From positions 52,691,665 through 52,755,664 of the forward strand of contig NC_065570.1 of NCBI RefSeq assembly GCF_937616625.2: a stretch of DNA of 64,000 bases, read 5' to 3'. Each line of letters starts with the position of its first letter. Position 1 is the first letter of the stretch. The stretch comes from Mercurialis annua. Taxonomy: Eukaryota > Streptophyta > Magnoliopsida > Malpighiales > Euphorbiaceae. The position numbers and the translations under genes are program-made. Shown in pieces: positions 11,801-26,130 of this stretch. A model generated the notes under the pieces. It saw only the letters and a program-made list of their open reading frames with translations, did not search any database and was not told the DNA's origin.

Positions 11801-14800
11801 GCATTACCATGAAGCCAGTCCACATAAGGAGATAAAGCTGTCAGCATCATCATTCCTCCATCCTTGACATCAGCATCAATCCTTACTTCGCCAACATCTA
11901 AGAAATTCCAATTTAAGACCTTTAGGCTTTCTGCTAATTGAGTACTCCAACCTTCTTCATTCTTATCTCTAAAAACTTTCTTCTCACTTATTTCATCAAC
12001 AGATGTTCTATTTCTGTCCTTAACCCAACCAGGAACCCAACCTGCTCCACTTTTATCTATTTCTGTGACTTCTTCCTCTGATGAGTTATTTTGCACAAAC
12101 TTGATAGGAATACTTCCTTGGATATGTACATGGCCATTTTGGATGACCGGTTCCAGTTTGGCATTGAAAAGAAAACGACTGGTCGAGGTTAGGGAAGCAA
12201 CAATTTCAGCTCGTCCAATATCAATGCCTCCAATGGCACCATCCAAGAGCCTTACTTGCACATCACATTCTGGTTTTGCAAGACTTCCTCTGAGATCTCC
12301 TTCCATATGCAATATACCTCGAATTGGCGCTAAAAGTTGCCGCAATGAGTGCACGGTATCAGCAGCTGAAGACTCAATGACCTGAACTGCAGTAGGAACT
12401 AAACTAACAGGAAAATTGAGAACAGCAAAATGAAGATTGGTTTTGGGCCCTAACATAGTGCCATCAGCGTGGACTGTGGCATTATCCTTTTGGATAAATA
12501 TCTTCTCAAGCCGTAAGCCATCGTTGTTGCTGTATGCACCAGCAGCTAGAACACGCTGAGTTTTGTAGGCCCCCCATTCCCACTCTTCCCCATGAAAATC
12601 AAAGTCAGCCTGGAAATAGACGATTTTAAGTGCCAAAAAACAAATTGCAGAGACGGAAGTTGAGAAAATGGTCTTGCATAAACTCAAAAAGCATTACCGT
12701 GGTGTCTCCATTTCCTCCACCACTAGCATCAAGAGATCCATGCCAGCGACCTTTAAGTTCAGCCAAACCCGGGAGAGTTAGGTCTTCTAGAACAACATCA
12801 TTTGATGAAGTATAATGTTCCCTTATTACCTGAAATTTCATAGAGCTATTCAATCAATTAAGACGCTCTGAATCAGTCTGACTTCTGAGTAAGTGTTTCA
12901 CTGAATATAAGATCATAGACATGACACATTTCAACAAGATAGCGAATTCAATAAGACACTGAATTCTATGTGCAAATTACCTCGAGCAAGTCTTGAAGAC
13001 TCTCAGGATATAATGCAACAGACTGCAAACTTTGAATGAAAAGATCCTGTATAGTAGATGCACATCAATTAGTCATTTCAAACTGATGGTAAAGCCAATA
13101 AGCAGCTATATGGTTATCATCTACTATCATACGATTCATGATATATAATAACTCTAATGTGTTTAAGCAGAATCTAACCTTTGATCTAGATCGAACTGCA
13201 GGATCTGTACTTCGAGATAGAAGTCTTGCAAGTGGAAGCATCTCAGCTACCTCAGCTCGAGGAACTTCAAGTCTCATTCTCCACCTTCCCATGGAAGATA
13301 TGACGCTTCCCAGCTGCCCGGTCATTGCCCTTTTGAAGAGGCCACCTCTTTCCTTTCCAGCAAGGTTTCTATCTCTGCTGCCAGGCAACACGTATTCACC
13401 TTGAAGCTCATAACAGCTATTGATTTGTTCCAAAACACTTTTCTCAACTGTGATCTACACAGTATACGCCATGTGGTAAGAACATCAACCAAGTCATCCC
13501 TAATGCAACAAATATTTATTGATAAAACAAAGAGCCTTAGTGCAACAGTTACATCTCCGATTAAAACTACAGAAACAACTTATTGCAGATGCAAGAAAAG
13601 GGTACAGTTAGTTGGCTCGGTCATAAGCTGGCTATGCCAGAGCCTTAGCATTAGGAATAATAGCACCATGAACTACTTTGTTCTTGGAACAGTGCAATGG
13701 CATGGGACCAAATTGGACTACATTACACATTTTGGTTACAGCTACTGGGAATATTTTAAATAAATTCCAAACAAAATGGGCAAATTACAAATTTTACTGG
13801 CTAAAAACTCTTTAGTGAAGATTCCCTTTTCATTTGGGAAGCTAAAATGGATTTCGTAAAAGTACGTAGAGCTTAAAAAAGGCTAAATCCATCTGGAGAC
13901 CCCTGTACTACACACTTTTTTTTATCTGGTCCTGTACTAATTTTTTACTCGTCCGAATCCCTCTACATACCATATTTTGTTTAAAAGGTCCTTTTTTAAC
14001 AGAATGTAAATTGCGTGTTCTCAAACTCCGTCTAACTAACAGATTTTTCCTTTGACAAAACCACGTAGGACAAAAAAAGGCTGACATGGATAGTTTTAAA
14101 TCCATATTTCTCAACTGGTGGATCCGCATCCTCATGGTATTCATGTCTAATGCAACACCTGATCCTCTCTCTTTTCATCCTCCCCACATTATCGCTACAC
14201 CCTTATGTCGCCACCACTGCTCCTCCATCCCCTTCCTGCACGCCGACTTCTTCCTGCTTTCTTCTCAACACCGCGTTCTCATAGTATTAATGTAGCAAAG
14301 ATTGCATGTCGAAGCTATAACTGCTCATATCTTGAACCACCATTTTATCCAAAAAAAAAAAGACTTAGAACCACCATACGCAACGGTGGCCGCTCGTTTT
14401 GAGCGGTGTGCGTGCAAGCTTCTAATTGTAGCTTCTTTTTCCTCTGAACTTCAGATTAGTCCAAGCAGCCACGTAAATTTTAATCCATCCTCCTTTGAAC
14501 TTCATTGTGGCAATTTATCAAACACCTTATTGGCAATTGAAAAAACAGCCACAATTATGGTGAAGAAAACTAGAATGAAGACTCGGCTTGCTTCTTTGGA
14601 GAAAATTAAAGAAATCGAGCTTTTAGAGATATCATGTCTGTTCATAGATTTTACTTTATTCATAGAGGTATATGTCTGCTCATCTTTCTTTTTTCTCAAA
14701 AAATATCTTTGTAGCTAAAGGTTACAGCACACAAACAAAATTAATTGTATATCATGTCAAAAGAAATATGAAAAGCTCTCACTGTTCAGTAATTTATCCT

Positions 14801-17800
14801 CTCATTGTTCTTCTCTTCTAAAGCTCTCAAATTCTGTTTCTTTCAAAATTGGGTCTTAATTAAAATGGGGTTTGTCTCCAATATTGCTTTTTGTTACAAT
14901 CGGTGCCAAATGATGCGAAATTAGAAAATGAAAAAATGGCTCATGGTATGAGTGTTACAATACAAAGGAGCTAGATGTTATGAGCTTATATGGTTTGCTG
15001 GTCAAAGAGAAGCAGAAGAAGAAAACATGAAGAAGGAGATGAAGATGACAGCAGATGAAGAAGGTATTATTGAAACGGCAGTGTTTTTCATTTTTATTTG
15101 CAAAATTACACCGTTTTGGTTAGTAAGGTCATGCATTTAGTTTATGTGCGGCTGATTTGGAAATGTTATACTTTTAATACTCGCACTAACAGAGTGTGAG
15201 AACACGCACTCTCCATTCCGTTAAAAAGGACCTTTTAAAAAAAATATGGTATGTAGAGGGACTCGGACGAGTAAAAAGTTAGTACAGGGACCAAACAAAA
15301 AAGTGTATAGTACAAGGGCCTCCAGATGGGTTAAGCCTATAAAAGAACATAATGAAACCATGCATTTTCCAAGTTCCCCTGTAAAATACTGCGAGGCTAA
15401 AATCCAATGTAACGTCTGTTAAATAAAAGCAATATTGGGACAAGTATATAGCAAGGACATAATTATCTAGATATTGAAGCTCATGATATTTAAACATGTG
15501 TTGACTGTTCATCTTTTAGCAATATAATACACATATTGCAGGCAGCAAAGGTGATATCAAAATATGTTGCCTTCTAATCTTAGGATGAAAGGAAGGAGAA
15601 CACCTAAAGTTAACATGAGAAAAGTTGTACAGAATGCTAATCTTTCCATAGATTTAACTCACAATCATTCAGAGTGAAGTAAGAATCCATATAGCAGACT
15701 CCAATCATTTGGGAAAAAGACTTGATGGAGTTGATTGATTTTCAAGAACCAAATGGTAAGTGATGGTAGGAAGATGACAGGATATAATATTCGGCAATAA
15801 CAGACCATTGAAACAAACTAAAATATTGCAACCTCCTTGAAATATTTATGCTGGATAACACTAATTTTACCTGAACATCGAACAGTAACTAAGGGCAAAA
15901 ATTAAGGATATCAGTGTGAAGCATACAGCTACAAGCCAAGACCAAAATGTTTGACAGCCAGACCGTCACACTTTATGTAAAAATTATTTATGATATTTTC
16001 AGTGAATGAACTAAACCATGAACACGGATAGTCAGACTGATTATGCAAAAGCTATAGATACTCACAACATCTCCACTCCATCTAGCAGCAACATCCAAGG
16101 CTTCACCAAGCACGCCGCTAAATTTCGGGCGAAGTACAGATAACACACCATGACCTCTTCTTTTCTGAAGATTAAGCTGAATTTCTGCCTGGAAGAAAAT
16201 AAACGACTAACAGGTAAATAGCAGTTTTAAGTATAAGAAAAAATCAGTACAGAAATTAGTTATAAAAATCTATATAAAGGAACTCGGAGGAACTTCAAAA
16301 TTGCATGCGTAAGAAGCTGTGTCCACTGACATTAATAAGGAATCAATATTGAAATAAACCTATGCTCATTGATAAATTTCAGGAATGAATATTGGCATAT
16401 ATGATTCTATCAAACTTAAGAAACCATTGAAATACTGCTTTCTCTCCTATTAAATTTAAGACACGAGGGAACCAAAACTAGAGAAAATTTCCCGCATCCT
16501 TCCAGTTCTAGGAGATCCATATTCAAGGACTTCAGTTAAAATTGAACCCAAAGATCTGAGAACGGACTCCAGGGGTCCATATACAGCTACTATATGAAAA
16601 TTGAAAAAAAGGCCAATAATTACAATAATCAAACGAAGCATGGAAAACAAACTTATCTAATATCTATCATTCACCATAGTCCATCTCAACTTGCTTATGG
16701 TTCTCAATTTTATTGGAAAGACTTTTTTATAAAAAACAAAAACGTAGTCTAGCAATACCAGGGATTCTTACCAACGACGCCATTCCAAGAACAATAGAAA
16801 TAATAGCAAATAGCATCAACCAGAATTGAGTAAGGAAAGACTAATTTAAAAATGCTCTCAGGCTTACTCTTTGGACTGTTCCCCTAAGTGAAGCCAACTC
16901 CAACTCATCAAGTGGAAGATTGCGTACCTGGTACAGCTCATAAACAAGCAGATAAGTCAATTTCACTTGCAAGAAGAACTGCATTGTCCGAACACAAAAC
17001 AAATATTAAAGAGTCAAATAAGGTGGCTTTTTAAACTACAGAATTACAATACCTCCATAGTAGCAGAATGTAGCGGTTGAAATGAGAAATTAACTCTCAG
17101 TTGCCCCTTCTGAAGAGAAAAAGACAACAATTTTTCACTTTCTGGGTTTTCTTCACATCTAGGTTGTAATGGCCCCATAACCTCAACTGAAAGACTCTCA
17201 TCTGGCCTACCTATGGCATCCAACTGCAATATGAGAAAGAGTTCAGATTTCAGAAATATGACGGTGATATGAAACAAATAATGGTTAAAATAAAATATAA
17301 GGTAAGAGCATAAATGACACAACTATTGAACAAAGGAAAAAACTTCACAAAGATGACCACATTTACCCAAGAGATATCAATGATTGTGGCACACGTTGCT
17401 TTAAAATATAACATTGCATAGCCACATTAATAGAGCAATTTAGGTTCTAAAAAACAGCCATTTTTCAATAATTGAAGCAGTAAGCCCTTACCTTGATATG
17501 ATCACGTGAAATGCCCAACCGCCCCACTAACTGAGGTGCTAGCATCAGCTGATTCAATCTAAGGCCTGATACTGACAGCTCGCCAGCAAGACTTTCTTTG
17601 CTCCTCTCTGTTTGTTCTAGGTGCATATCCTTCTCCAAAGGAAAATCTTGTTCATTGGCAATACTAAGAGACTTCAAAACCTTTCCCTGAAATTTGATTT
17701 TTCCAGTTGCTTTCAAGTGTGTAGGTCTTGGAGAATCAAAAGGATAAGATGAGACCAGGCTGAAAAACTCAAAACCACGCATACGTAGATCCAACTCAAC

Positions 17801-20800
17801 TCCTTCAACAGTAAATGGTCTGCTGCTATTTGCATCAAACTCTTTTCTGTCAAGACAGTAATCATCAGAATAATTTGTTTGGATCTTTGAGTACAACTCA
17901 AAAGCGACAGATGATGAATTCACGGTTATATAATCATGTGAGATCATGATATCTCCTCGAGCATCAGTAAATGATCCTTCAGCTTTTGGTGCAATCCACT
18001 TGATGTCAAACCTCCTACATCCAAAGAGAACACCCATCAACCAAGAGAAACTCAAAAAGTTCATAAAACCTGCAAAGGCAAATTGGAAGAAAACAAAACG
18101 CAAGGGAAAATTTGATAGTGAGAGCACAAAAGGAAAGGTCGATGAAACTAACGGTTTCAAAAGGGATCCAGAGAGTTTTGTTTCTCCTGCCAGCTCCCCC
18201 AGTTTTAGTGGCATCAGCTGAAGGTAGCCAGGAATATATCGATTCATAATCTTATCAAAGGCCAGATTGCCAGAGAAATTTACATCCATCGCCGTATCAT
18301 CCACCTCACCCTGTAATAGTAATAAATTTTGCATAATAATCTCAAACTACAGAATGGAAAATTAAAACAAATTTTTTAAAGGACACTTTGTTAACTGGTC
18401 AGACAACTGGATGGAAGCAAAGAAAAGGCATTGTAAATGTCAGCCTATGAGGTGTGGACTAATTACAAATAAATTGTACATCACAAAGGCCAAAGACCCA
18501 TAAGACTTGTAGGTTAGGTGATATAACAAAAAATGTAATGGGAAAAGATAAAGAGTTCCCGCCAAACAATGGTGAAAATAAAAATACATCATTTGCAGAA
18601 AGCATCTGGAGATGATGGTTCAAATATAAAAATGTGTTTCCTGTTGGAATAAGATTTAACAAAAGAGTAACTATTCAAAAATTCAGATAACTTGCAAACT
18701 AGGAAGACAGGGCAGTCAATCAAGTAACTTGCTCAAGCAAAAAAACTGCTAATACAGGAGTATGTGTATGTAAGACATTTATACCAGAATTATTCAAGTA
18801 GATTACCTCAGGGCAAATCCATGCATTTCCGGCCCCCCGAATTTCACCACCATCCACAAGGCTAGCTCGAATTCCATACAAGTCAGCAACCTATACATGT
18901 GAAATGAATATAAGAATTTTTAACATCAGTTGTTAGATAAAAATCTAAAAATTGAAAAGCATCTACAAATAAAATAGAGCAGATAAAGGGAAAAAATAGC
19001 GTGCGCTGTGTTTTAGATGCGAATTTTCCAAAAGAACTTACGCAATTATCAGTGTTAAAGGTGAAGTTAGCTGACAAATATGAAAATGGAATACGGTCAA
19101 ATGCTGCCACACCACCAGCCTCTTTGCTTTTCAACATTGCTTCATATGCAGCAGACTCAGGGACATCTGAAACTGAACTAGATATCTTCCTGGAAACCAT
19201 TCCACTTCCCACAAATATAGGAGCGTCCAGAGGGCCTTGACAGTTAAATATAGCAGTTACAGAACCTGCTAACTGCAGTCATATGCAAAGAAGATGTTAA
19301 ATCAAAATTGCCAAAATTGAACTCTTTTCTAGTTCATTCATAGAACATAACGAACTATTTAATTCATGGTCAAGGTTCAAAACAATTGAATTTTCCAACT
19401 GCAATGTTACCACTTGAAAAGAAATTCATAAAAGGAAACTTGGTGCATATTGCATATAAAATGATGGAGCTATTGAGATTTGAGAGCACTATACAAACTA
19501 ATATATATAAACTCCAGATACACTTACTGGAAACAATAGAGGTCTCATCTTAAATGTTTTCATCAGGGAATTTACTTCTACGCTAGATACCTGAACAAAA
19601 TCATAATCCGCAAGTTAAAAGTTGAACAGCAAAGAAATGGGAACAAGATTCTAGAAACAAAAAACTGCAACTGCTATTAGAATGTGAATGCATAAAGAAG
19701 TGACCTATTCAGCAATAAGAAAAGGTCATAAATATTTGTGACTCCAGAGCACCATGAACTCATACACGTCTTCTGGAGGTTATTTCCCTTCCAACATATG
19801 TTTCGTGATACAAACAACTCATCAAAGATGACATCAGGTTTCTGAATAATGGTTCCGGTCAAGGTGTCATGATAACTGGCTGTAGCAGCCAAAATGCATT
19901 GGTATCAACTATCCCAACAGGCTTTAGTTAGCAATGAATTTCAGAGTTAACAAGCATTGAACTCGGTGACGCATATGCATTATAGACCAATTTATTAGTA
20001 GTATAATAACACTTATTGCAGATGAGCAACAGAGCAAGCATGTGTTATAAATTAAAAAAATATTCCAAAAAGTTAAGTCAATCTAAAAGTTATCTGGTTA
20101 AAAAAAAAAGCTACAGCCCACTTCTTTTTTTCCTCAAACGGACTGAGTGACAGACTGAACAAAAACTTCACAAGAGAGTCACCATTCCCTAGTGCTACAA
20201 TCGAATAAAAACCCACTGAATACAAGGATTATATAAAAAGCATTTTAAAAAATGACTGCATATACAACCATATGTTCCCCAAGATATGCCTCTCTACACA
20301 TACACCCAATAAACCTCACTGTTCTCCTCCGCTATTACTTCTTTTGGTCCCAGATCAAGCCATTTCCACTTTCCACGATTACAACAAATATAAATTCATC
20401 CAAATCAGCCAATACAAGTGTCATTTCGGATTATGTACACTGGAATTGAAGACCAGGTATGGATTCCACATACAACAGCAGTTGAATTGCAGATGGACAG
20501 CATACAAATTATCTGACTGCACATGATCCAGGAAGAACTAACAAGGAGAAGGGAAGTACCCATTTTGAATCATTTTCAGACAAGAAATGATCTATGCAAA
20601 AATCTACACTTGTCAAGAAATAAATAATGCAGCATGCTACCCAATCAGTTTGGTATGGCTGACTTGAGTCGAATTGAATAAAATAAATTCAATGCTGAAA
20701 TATACAGTTGCCAGCATCCAAGAAGTAGGTCATTCATAAATACCTGACACATTAGGTGAAACTCTCCTTCCTCCGGATGAATGCCAAAATCTCCGGAAGC

Positions 20801-23800
20801 TTCTATAGGAACATTACCGAACCAGCCACTTGTGTTGTGTAAGAATATCCGTTGACCACGAAAACATAAACTTGCTGAAATGTCCTGCAAATAAAACATG
20901 AGATGAGAGACACAATAAATCTACATGATGGGGTTGTAAGGATAAATGAAAGTACAACATACAGAGAATGACGACGGAGCATCATATATTTGGAAGGCTA
21001 TTCCTGTAACATCAAGCTGGCCATGAAGATTAGGAAATGTTTCCCCTCTTGACATGCAAATATGAACCTGCAAACATGGAAGATATTTACAGCTCAAAAT
21101 GGCACTAAAAATGTGTCTAAGGGTGTAAAAGCTAGTGTTAAGTTGAGCTCCCTTACCAACTTGTTCTAAAAAAAATATAAAAAATTGAAAGAAAAGTCTC
21201 AAGCACCAAGTCAACTTCTTATAACTTCTTAAGGAAGATAAATAAGATGTTCTACGCCAAATGAGAAGTAAAAAATCTTTCTAAAAACGCATATACATTG
21301 CTGGTGTTAATATGATTCTATTTTTAGTATTATAATGAATCTTAAACTCTGATAAACTAGCCAGGACATTAAATATTTTAAACAATATGCATAAGAATTA
21401 TATCAACATGCCAAACTGGCAGCTTATCCATAAAGGATAAGAACATAGAGTTGGTTGAAAATGAGAAACATAAATTATGAATATAACAGTATAGAAAGAA
21501 CCAAATACTTTTTGACTAAATAAGAATAGAGCTTAGACTATAGTGTTTAGTTCTCAAAACTTTGTCCATTCTAGACTTCTCAATGCAGCACATGATTCAC
21601 AACTAAATTGTCTCGTGAAATGTATAATTTTTAATGACAAGCAAGAAATGAATTAAGAAAAATCCACCTTTAAGTGAATAAAGGAATGCATTTGGACACG
21701 TGCAAAAAGGTTCTGTTTGTACTCAAGTGAGGATGACAGACATAGTAAACTGATAGTAACATGAAGTATTATTCAGCCATACATATTCTATGACATAAAA
21801 TGACATTGCAATATAACTTGAAACAAGCATGAAGCAACTATAACTACTATCAGAAGTCTGAACTTGTAATACATGCTGACATCTTTCTGCCAAAAAGTTG
21901 GGAGAGCATTTAAACTGAAGTTAGAAAAGCACCTCACCAGTGGCTCTCCCTTTGAACCAAGCAATTGGAATATCTAGGATCCTTTCAAAAAGCTGTGAAC
22001 AAAGGAAAAAGGAAGTGTTCAGCTCGTAATAAGATTTCGTACCCTGGATGCAGATACGACCCATTTTTTTTAAAAATAGCTTTTGAAACATACATATTGA
22101 ATGTATACCTTACCGGGGCAAAGAGTTTGGCAATTTTTAAATTTGCATGCCAATTTTGCTCCACGCTATCAACAAAAACATCAGCAGATAGCCAGCCACC
22201 ATCTTCAGATGGTGCATCAGATTCCCACATCTTACAGTTGCCACTCAACTGGACATGCACGCCAGAATAGTGATTTTGGAACTTCACAAGTCCTTTGACA
22301 TTCTCCATCTCTCTAGATGCAGTGCAATAAAATCATAGAAAATTAATTAATAACGGGGTTATTATTATAAGAAAAGACAACTTTACATTACTCATATCAT
22401 ATCTGGTTTTAAAGAAGGGGAAATCATATTTTATTGTAAACTTCAAACTGAGAATCTATAATAACATTAAAATATGCAGTGCTAAGAATATAAAGATGAT
22501 TTCTGATAGTAGAACTGCTCAGATTAGCCCGTGGTTCTACACAAAAGCTACAAAATAAGATAATACACAAACCCATCACATAGTGGCTGCATAAACATGG
22601 AGCCTGAACAAGAATGCGCAGAAAACCTTAATAGTAATGTTGACAAGAGATACATTAGGAAATCAGATCAAATGAAAGAACATCAATGATTGTACGCCTG
22701 CACAATCTTACATGCATATGCATATACAGGAAGCTATTGCATAATTAAAGTTATCAAATTCACTGCCAAAAGAGAATAAATTAGAAATGTGTGAAACCAA
22801 ATCTCATTGACAAATTATGGATGTGAAAAAACTTAACTTTACTCTTCTAATTGACAATAAAGATATGATATGGCTTCATCAAATTGATATGCAATTTGCA
22901 TCCTATGTTACCAAATAAGGATCAAGGAATACATCCACATTTCAAGCCAGAAGAATTGTTCCTGTAGGTTTTAATACTGACACATGTAAGAGAATTCCAT
23001 TGCAGGTGCCAGAGGTATAGTTATAGTGTTCTGGGATCTTTGCACCGACTTGACATCTCTTATAAATATATTTTTACACTCACATCCTGGAGATTATATC
23101 AGTTGATGTTAGACGACTCTTAATTGATAAGTAAAAGAGGCATTTAGTGAGTTTCATGATTACCCAGGATAAATATCTATACAATCAGAAAGGGGGGGCC
23201 TACCTATGTACATGATTGATAGAATCACTACACAGGGAGGGGGATGGTCAACTTGATGCGGGAGAAGCATGAACTATGCTTAATTAGACTGTGACGTGCT
23301 AAGTGATTCACATAGTAATTGTTTGCCAATCAAATAACCAAAACAGATAATTGTTAGGTCCTTACTATTTTTGTGCCAGCTGATCAACCATTAACCCATT
23401 AACATAAGCTTTTAATTTCCCTTCTATTTAAGTCAAAAAAAGTTTCACTTCAAAATGGAGTATCAAACAAATTACTCTATGGCACTATTGAACCTGCGAA
23501 TCAACCAGTCTATGATCAGTGTAAAAGAAATAAAAATTGCATCTGCAGAGCTTTTCCAATTGGCACTAGAACCGATAAATGATGTAACAAACTTTGATCA
23601 AGAGGGAATATAATGCTGTATTTAAGAGTAAACTACAGATACAACTAAAAAGGACTCTCACCTAGGCTCCCTATCACCATATGCAAGAAGCATCAGTGTT
23701 CCCCCTTTGAAATGAACAGAATCCAATAAAATTGGAAGCATCTTCTCGATGCCTTCAGTCTGTAATAGATCCACCCCGTCTACAAGCTCTGCGAAAATAT

Positions 23801-25649
23801 CTTCAACTTTTGTACCGACACCTGACTTCAAGTTTTGAATTGGACCGGTAAAAAACTGATGCAATGATTCCCTGATATGTCTTGGAAAAGAAGTGGAGGA
23901 ACTCAGGTTAGAAGTTGGGACTGGATGACTAGTTGCAGGCCCTGGCTCAAGCTTTTCAGGACTACTATCTTCAGATGCATTACTGTTTTCAATCTCAGGT
24001 GAATGTGCATCCATATATCTACTCAAATTGTCACTCTTTACACTATCGGTTTTAGCATCCCCCGCCACTTTTCTAATAGAAGGAAAATTTTCAACAACTT
24101 TTGCAATTTCTATAAGTCTATATAGAGTCCCAAAAAAAGGATTACGCATAAGATTAAAATCATATGTATGACTATTATAATGTTGGTTTACAGTAGAGGA
24201 CCATATTGCAAAATTTTTATAATGTTCTTCATCCTGACTGTTCGCAGTTAAACATTCTTCACCACTGCTTTCAAAGTTATTTATGTCTGCAGTATTAGCA
24301 GTGTGGCTTTGTCCCAAAAGGGTGTCAAGATTCATAAGAGGATTGTCATGAGATGGTTGAGAAGGCTGATTATCCTTTCCACTAGAAAGACCATGAAAAT
24401 ATGCAGACGCTGCTGACGCACTACGTTCAAGGATTCGTCTTTTAGCATTTACACCAGCTGCTGATATATCAGCCCCGTTAGCCTTCCTCTTAAATATGCG
24501 TCTTTTGGGTCCTTCGATCATGCTAGACCAGAATTTAAGACCTGAACCTGGAAATTTTACACCAAAAGATTTCTCCAAATCAGCATGTTTCATATCATAA
24601 TCAAGACCTGTATCCATACAGTGATGGTCCGTCCAATGCATCTTTTCATCCATGCATAAGAAAGATTCGTAATTTGTTATATTTATAGACCGCGTTAGAT
24701 CCTCCTTAGAAACAAAATTTTCCGATAAACTGGAATATCTCTCAGGAGCAACATAGCCCTTCTCTGCTGCTTCCTTTGCATGATTATCCCTCTCCCCAGC
24801 CCAACGAGCAGCTGCTTCCTCCCTGGAAATCCTCCTTGCTTTGGTACGATAATCAATCCCATCTTCAGTAGATAAGTGCCGTTCCAGACCACCATCAGAT
24901 GAAGGTAAACCTAACCAAGAATAGTCCTTCTTTTGCACAATAAGTAAACTTGGATGAGACAACACCGCATCAATTACAATCTTTCCTCTCCTCAAACTTG
25001 CAAAAGGACAGAGTCTAAGCTTCATCGTAGCAACCTCACCACAAGAAAATTCTTCTGCATGCGGTCCAATCGAGCATGACTCCAAAGTTATACTCAAAGG
25101 AGAAACCCCTCGAACCTTACCAAAATCAATCTCACGCTGAATATAATCACTAAGAACTGAACAAACAGAAGGCAAAAGCTTAGCCTCAACATAACTCTTA
25201 GCTTTTTTCTGCCCATACCACACTAATAAACAAACCCCAGATAAAACCGCCACACAGATTGAACCTCTAACTAAAAGCAGCCCTTCTTTCCACAAAGGAG
25301 CTAATGATCTCGCAACAAGAGCTTTACTCTGAGTAAAAGGCTCACTAACACATTCTACCTTAATCCCATTTCTTGAACCAATAGCATCACTTAAAAAAAT
25401 TACATACTTACCACAAAAATTAGAAAATTTAACAGCACGGGTAATCCAGTTATTTCGATTATTACTACTGTTAGGCTTGTTCGCACTACAATTACATTGA
25501 CGAAACGACCTTCTTGGTGATAAAGATGGTAACAACTGTTTTCTGCCACCAAAATAGAATGAAGTTTTGGTATGTTTTCGAGCAATTAAAGCAGCTGAAA
25601 GTGGAGTCCCATGAAATGGGGACTGGAGGTGCAAGCTTAATGAGCTCAT
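8899..25649 (-). CDS. TIC236: TIC236, TamB-like translocon component linking TOC and TIC in the chloroplast envelope
   Basis: Twenty-three coding exons encode about 2208 residues, close to Arabidopsis TIC236 (about 2166). In gene order: 23662-25649, 22114-22312, 21933-21992, 20963-21067, 20744-20884, 19528-19590, 19042-19272, 18807-18890, 18153-18310, 17492-18014, 17053-17223, 16868-16927, 16066-16188, 13179-13454, 12981-13046, 12698-12829, 11785-12609, 11386-11666, 10864-11153, 10044-10282, 9736-9927, 9166-9438, 8899-9045. Every exon phase fits. Residues 1 to about 60 look like a transit peptide and 124-146 form one membrane segment (GSICVAVLSGVCLLVWYG). The long remainder is the beta-rich TamB/DUF490 region, ending EYSATSQD. 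The family protein is anchored in the inner envelope and contacts TOC75, bridging the two translocons; its loss is embryo-lethal (EMB2410; rice SSG4). Introns carry a Mutator-like element (13881-15337) and a direct-repeat-flanked segment (10396-10706). Confidence 0.95.
10396..10706. repeat. Direct-repeat-flanked segment in TIC236 intron 19
   Basis: Two similar blocks of about 35 bp flank about 240 bp: AGACTTCCAGAATTTTTTT (from 10398) and AGACTTCCAGAAATTTATC (from 10676), each followed by a TGACCATGTC or TGACCGTGTC word. The enclosed DNA is unusually GC-rich for an intron here, with G runs near 10576-10605 (GGGG, GGG, GGGGG). It may be an insertion of foreign or organellar origin, but I cannot identify the source. 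Confidence 0.4.
13881..15337. mobile_element. Non-autonomous element with ~155-bp terminal inverted repeats in TIC236 intron 13
   Basis: The left arm 13881 to about 14041 (GGCTAAATCCATCTGGAGAC...) and the right arm about 15178-15337 (ending CCAGATGGGTTAAGCC) are inverted copies, roughly 80 percent alike over about 155 bp. They share words such as TACTCGTCCGA, CCCTCTACATACCATA and GCGTGTTCTCA. Long inverted arms starting with GG fit a Mutator-like or foldback element. The 1.1-kb middle has short open frames but no transposase I recognise. A clean target duplication is not visible. It lies wholly within the intron between coding exons 13 and 14 of TIC236. Confidence 0.75.
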
Positions 25650-26130
25650 TAGTTAGTTAGTATACTATGTAACAATACTTCATCATGCATCAAATTGAAA
25701 AAGAAACTCATCTGAAGGGGACCAAGAAAGGGAACTGCTCTCTCTCTCTCTTAGTCCCCCAAATTGTTCAAAGTATTGGTATGCACTCAAACATTCAAAC
25801 CTGCAAACAAAAACACCCAAAAAATAAACAAATAAAAGTTAAATCACTTGACATTTTTAACCTTACAATAGAATTAAAACATCGACAAGTAAAACGAGTT
25901 ACTGTTTTGAAGTTCTTAGTTTTGAGAATGTTTATGAGAAAAATTGTTATACAAATGATAACAGAGGAGAGAATGACCTGAACATACGAAGAAGAGAATC
26001 AGAGATGCGCAATTTTTTAGGGTTTGAATTGATTTTGATATGGAAGAACTTTGAGTGTGTTTTTGGCTTTGCTCGTACCAATTTCTCTGGCTGGCTTTCA
26101 GTTTTTGATTCGTGAGGTATGGAAAGAGCG
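25650..26130 (-). promoter_or_regulatory. TIC236 5' leader with an intron and upstream ORFs
   Basis: A plausible leader intron runs from 25977 (CAG|GTCATT) to 25801 (TTTGCAG) on the minus strand, leaving a non-coding first exon upstream of 25978. The leader contains TTTTTTAGGGTTTG (telo-box-like) near 26015. A 13-codon upstream ORF starts at 25690 and its TAA stop (25651-25649) overlaps the TIC236 ATG as TAATG. A second short ORF starts 5 nt downstream of the first. A CT-rich run is at 25739-25751. The 5' end is approximate. Confidence 0.5.

Noticed and set aside
14302..14718. 138-codon open frame inside the long-armed element
   Set aside because: I recognise no domain. It is low in information and bounded by transposon arms, so I did not call a gene.
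19677..19892. 71-codon open frame on the minus strand within TIC236 intron 5
   Set aside because: It is in the intron between exons ending HLMCQ and starting VSSVEVN. Joining these two exons gives the expected family sequence without it.
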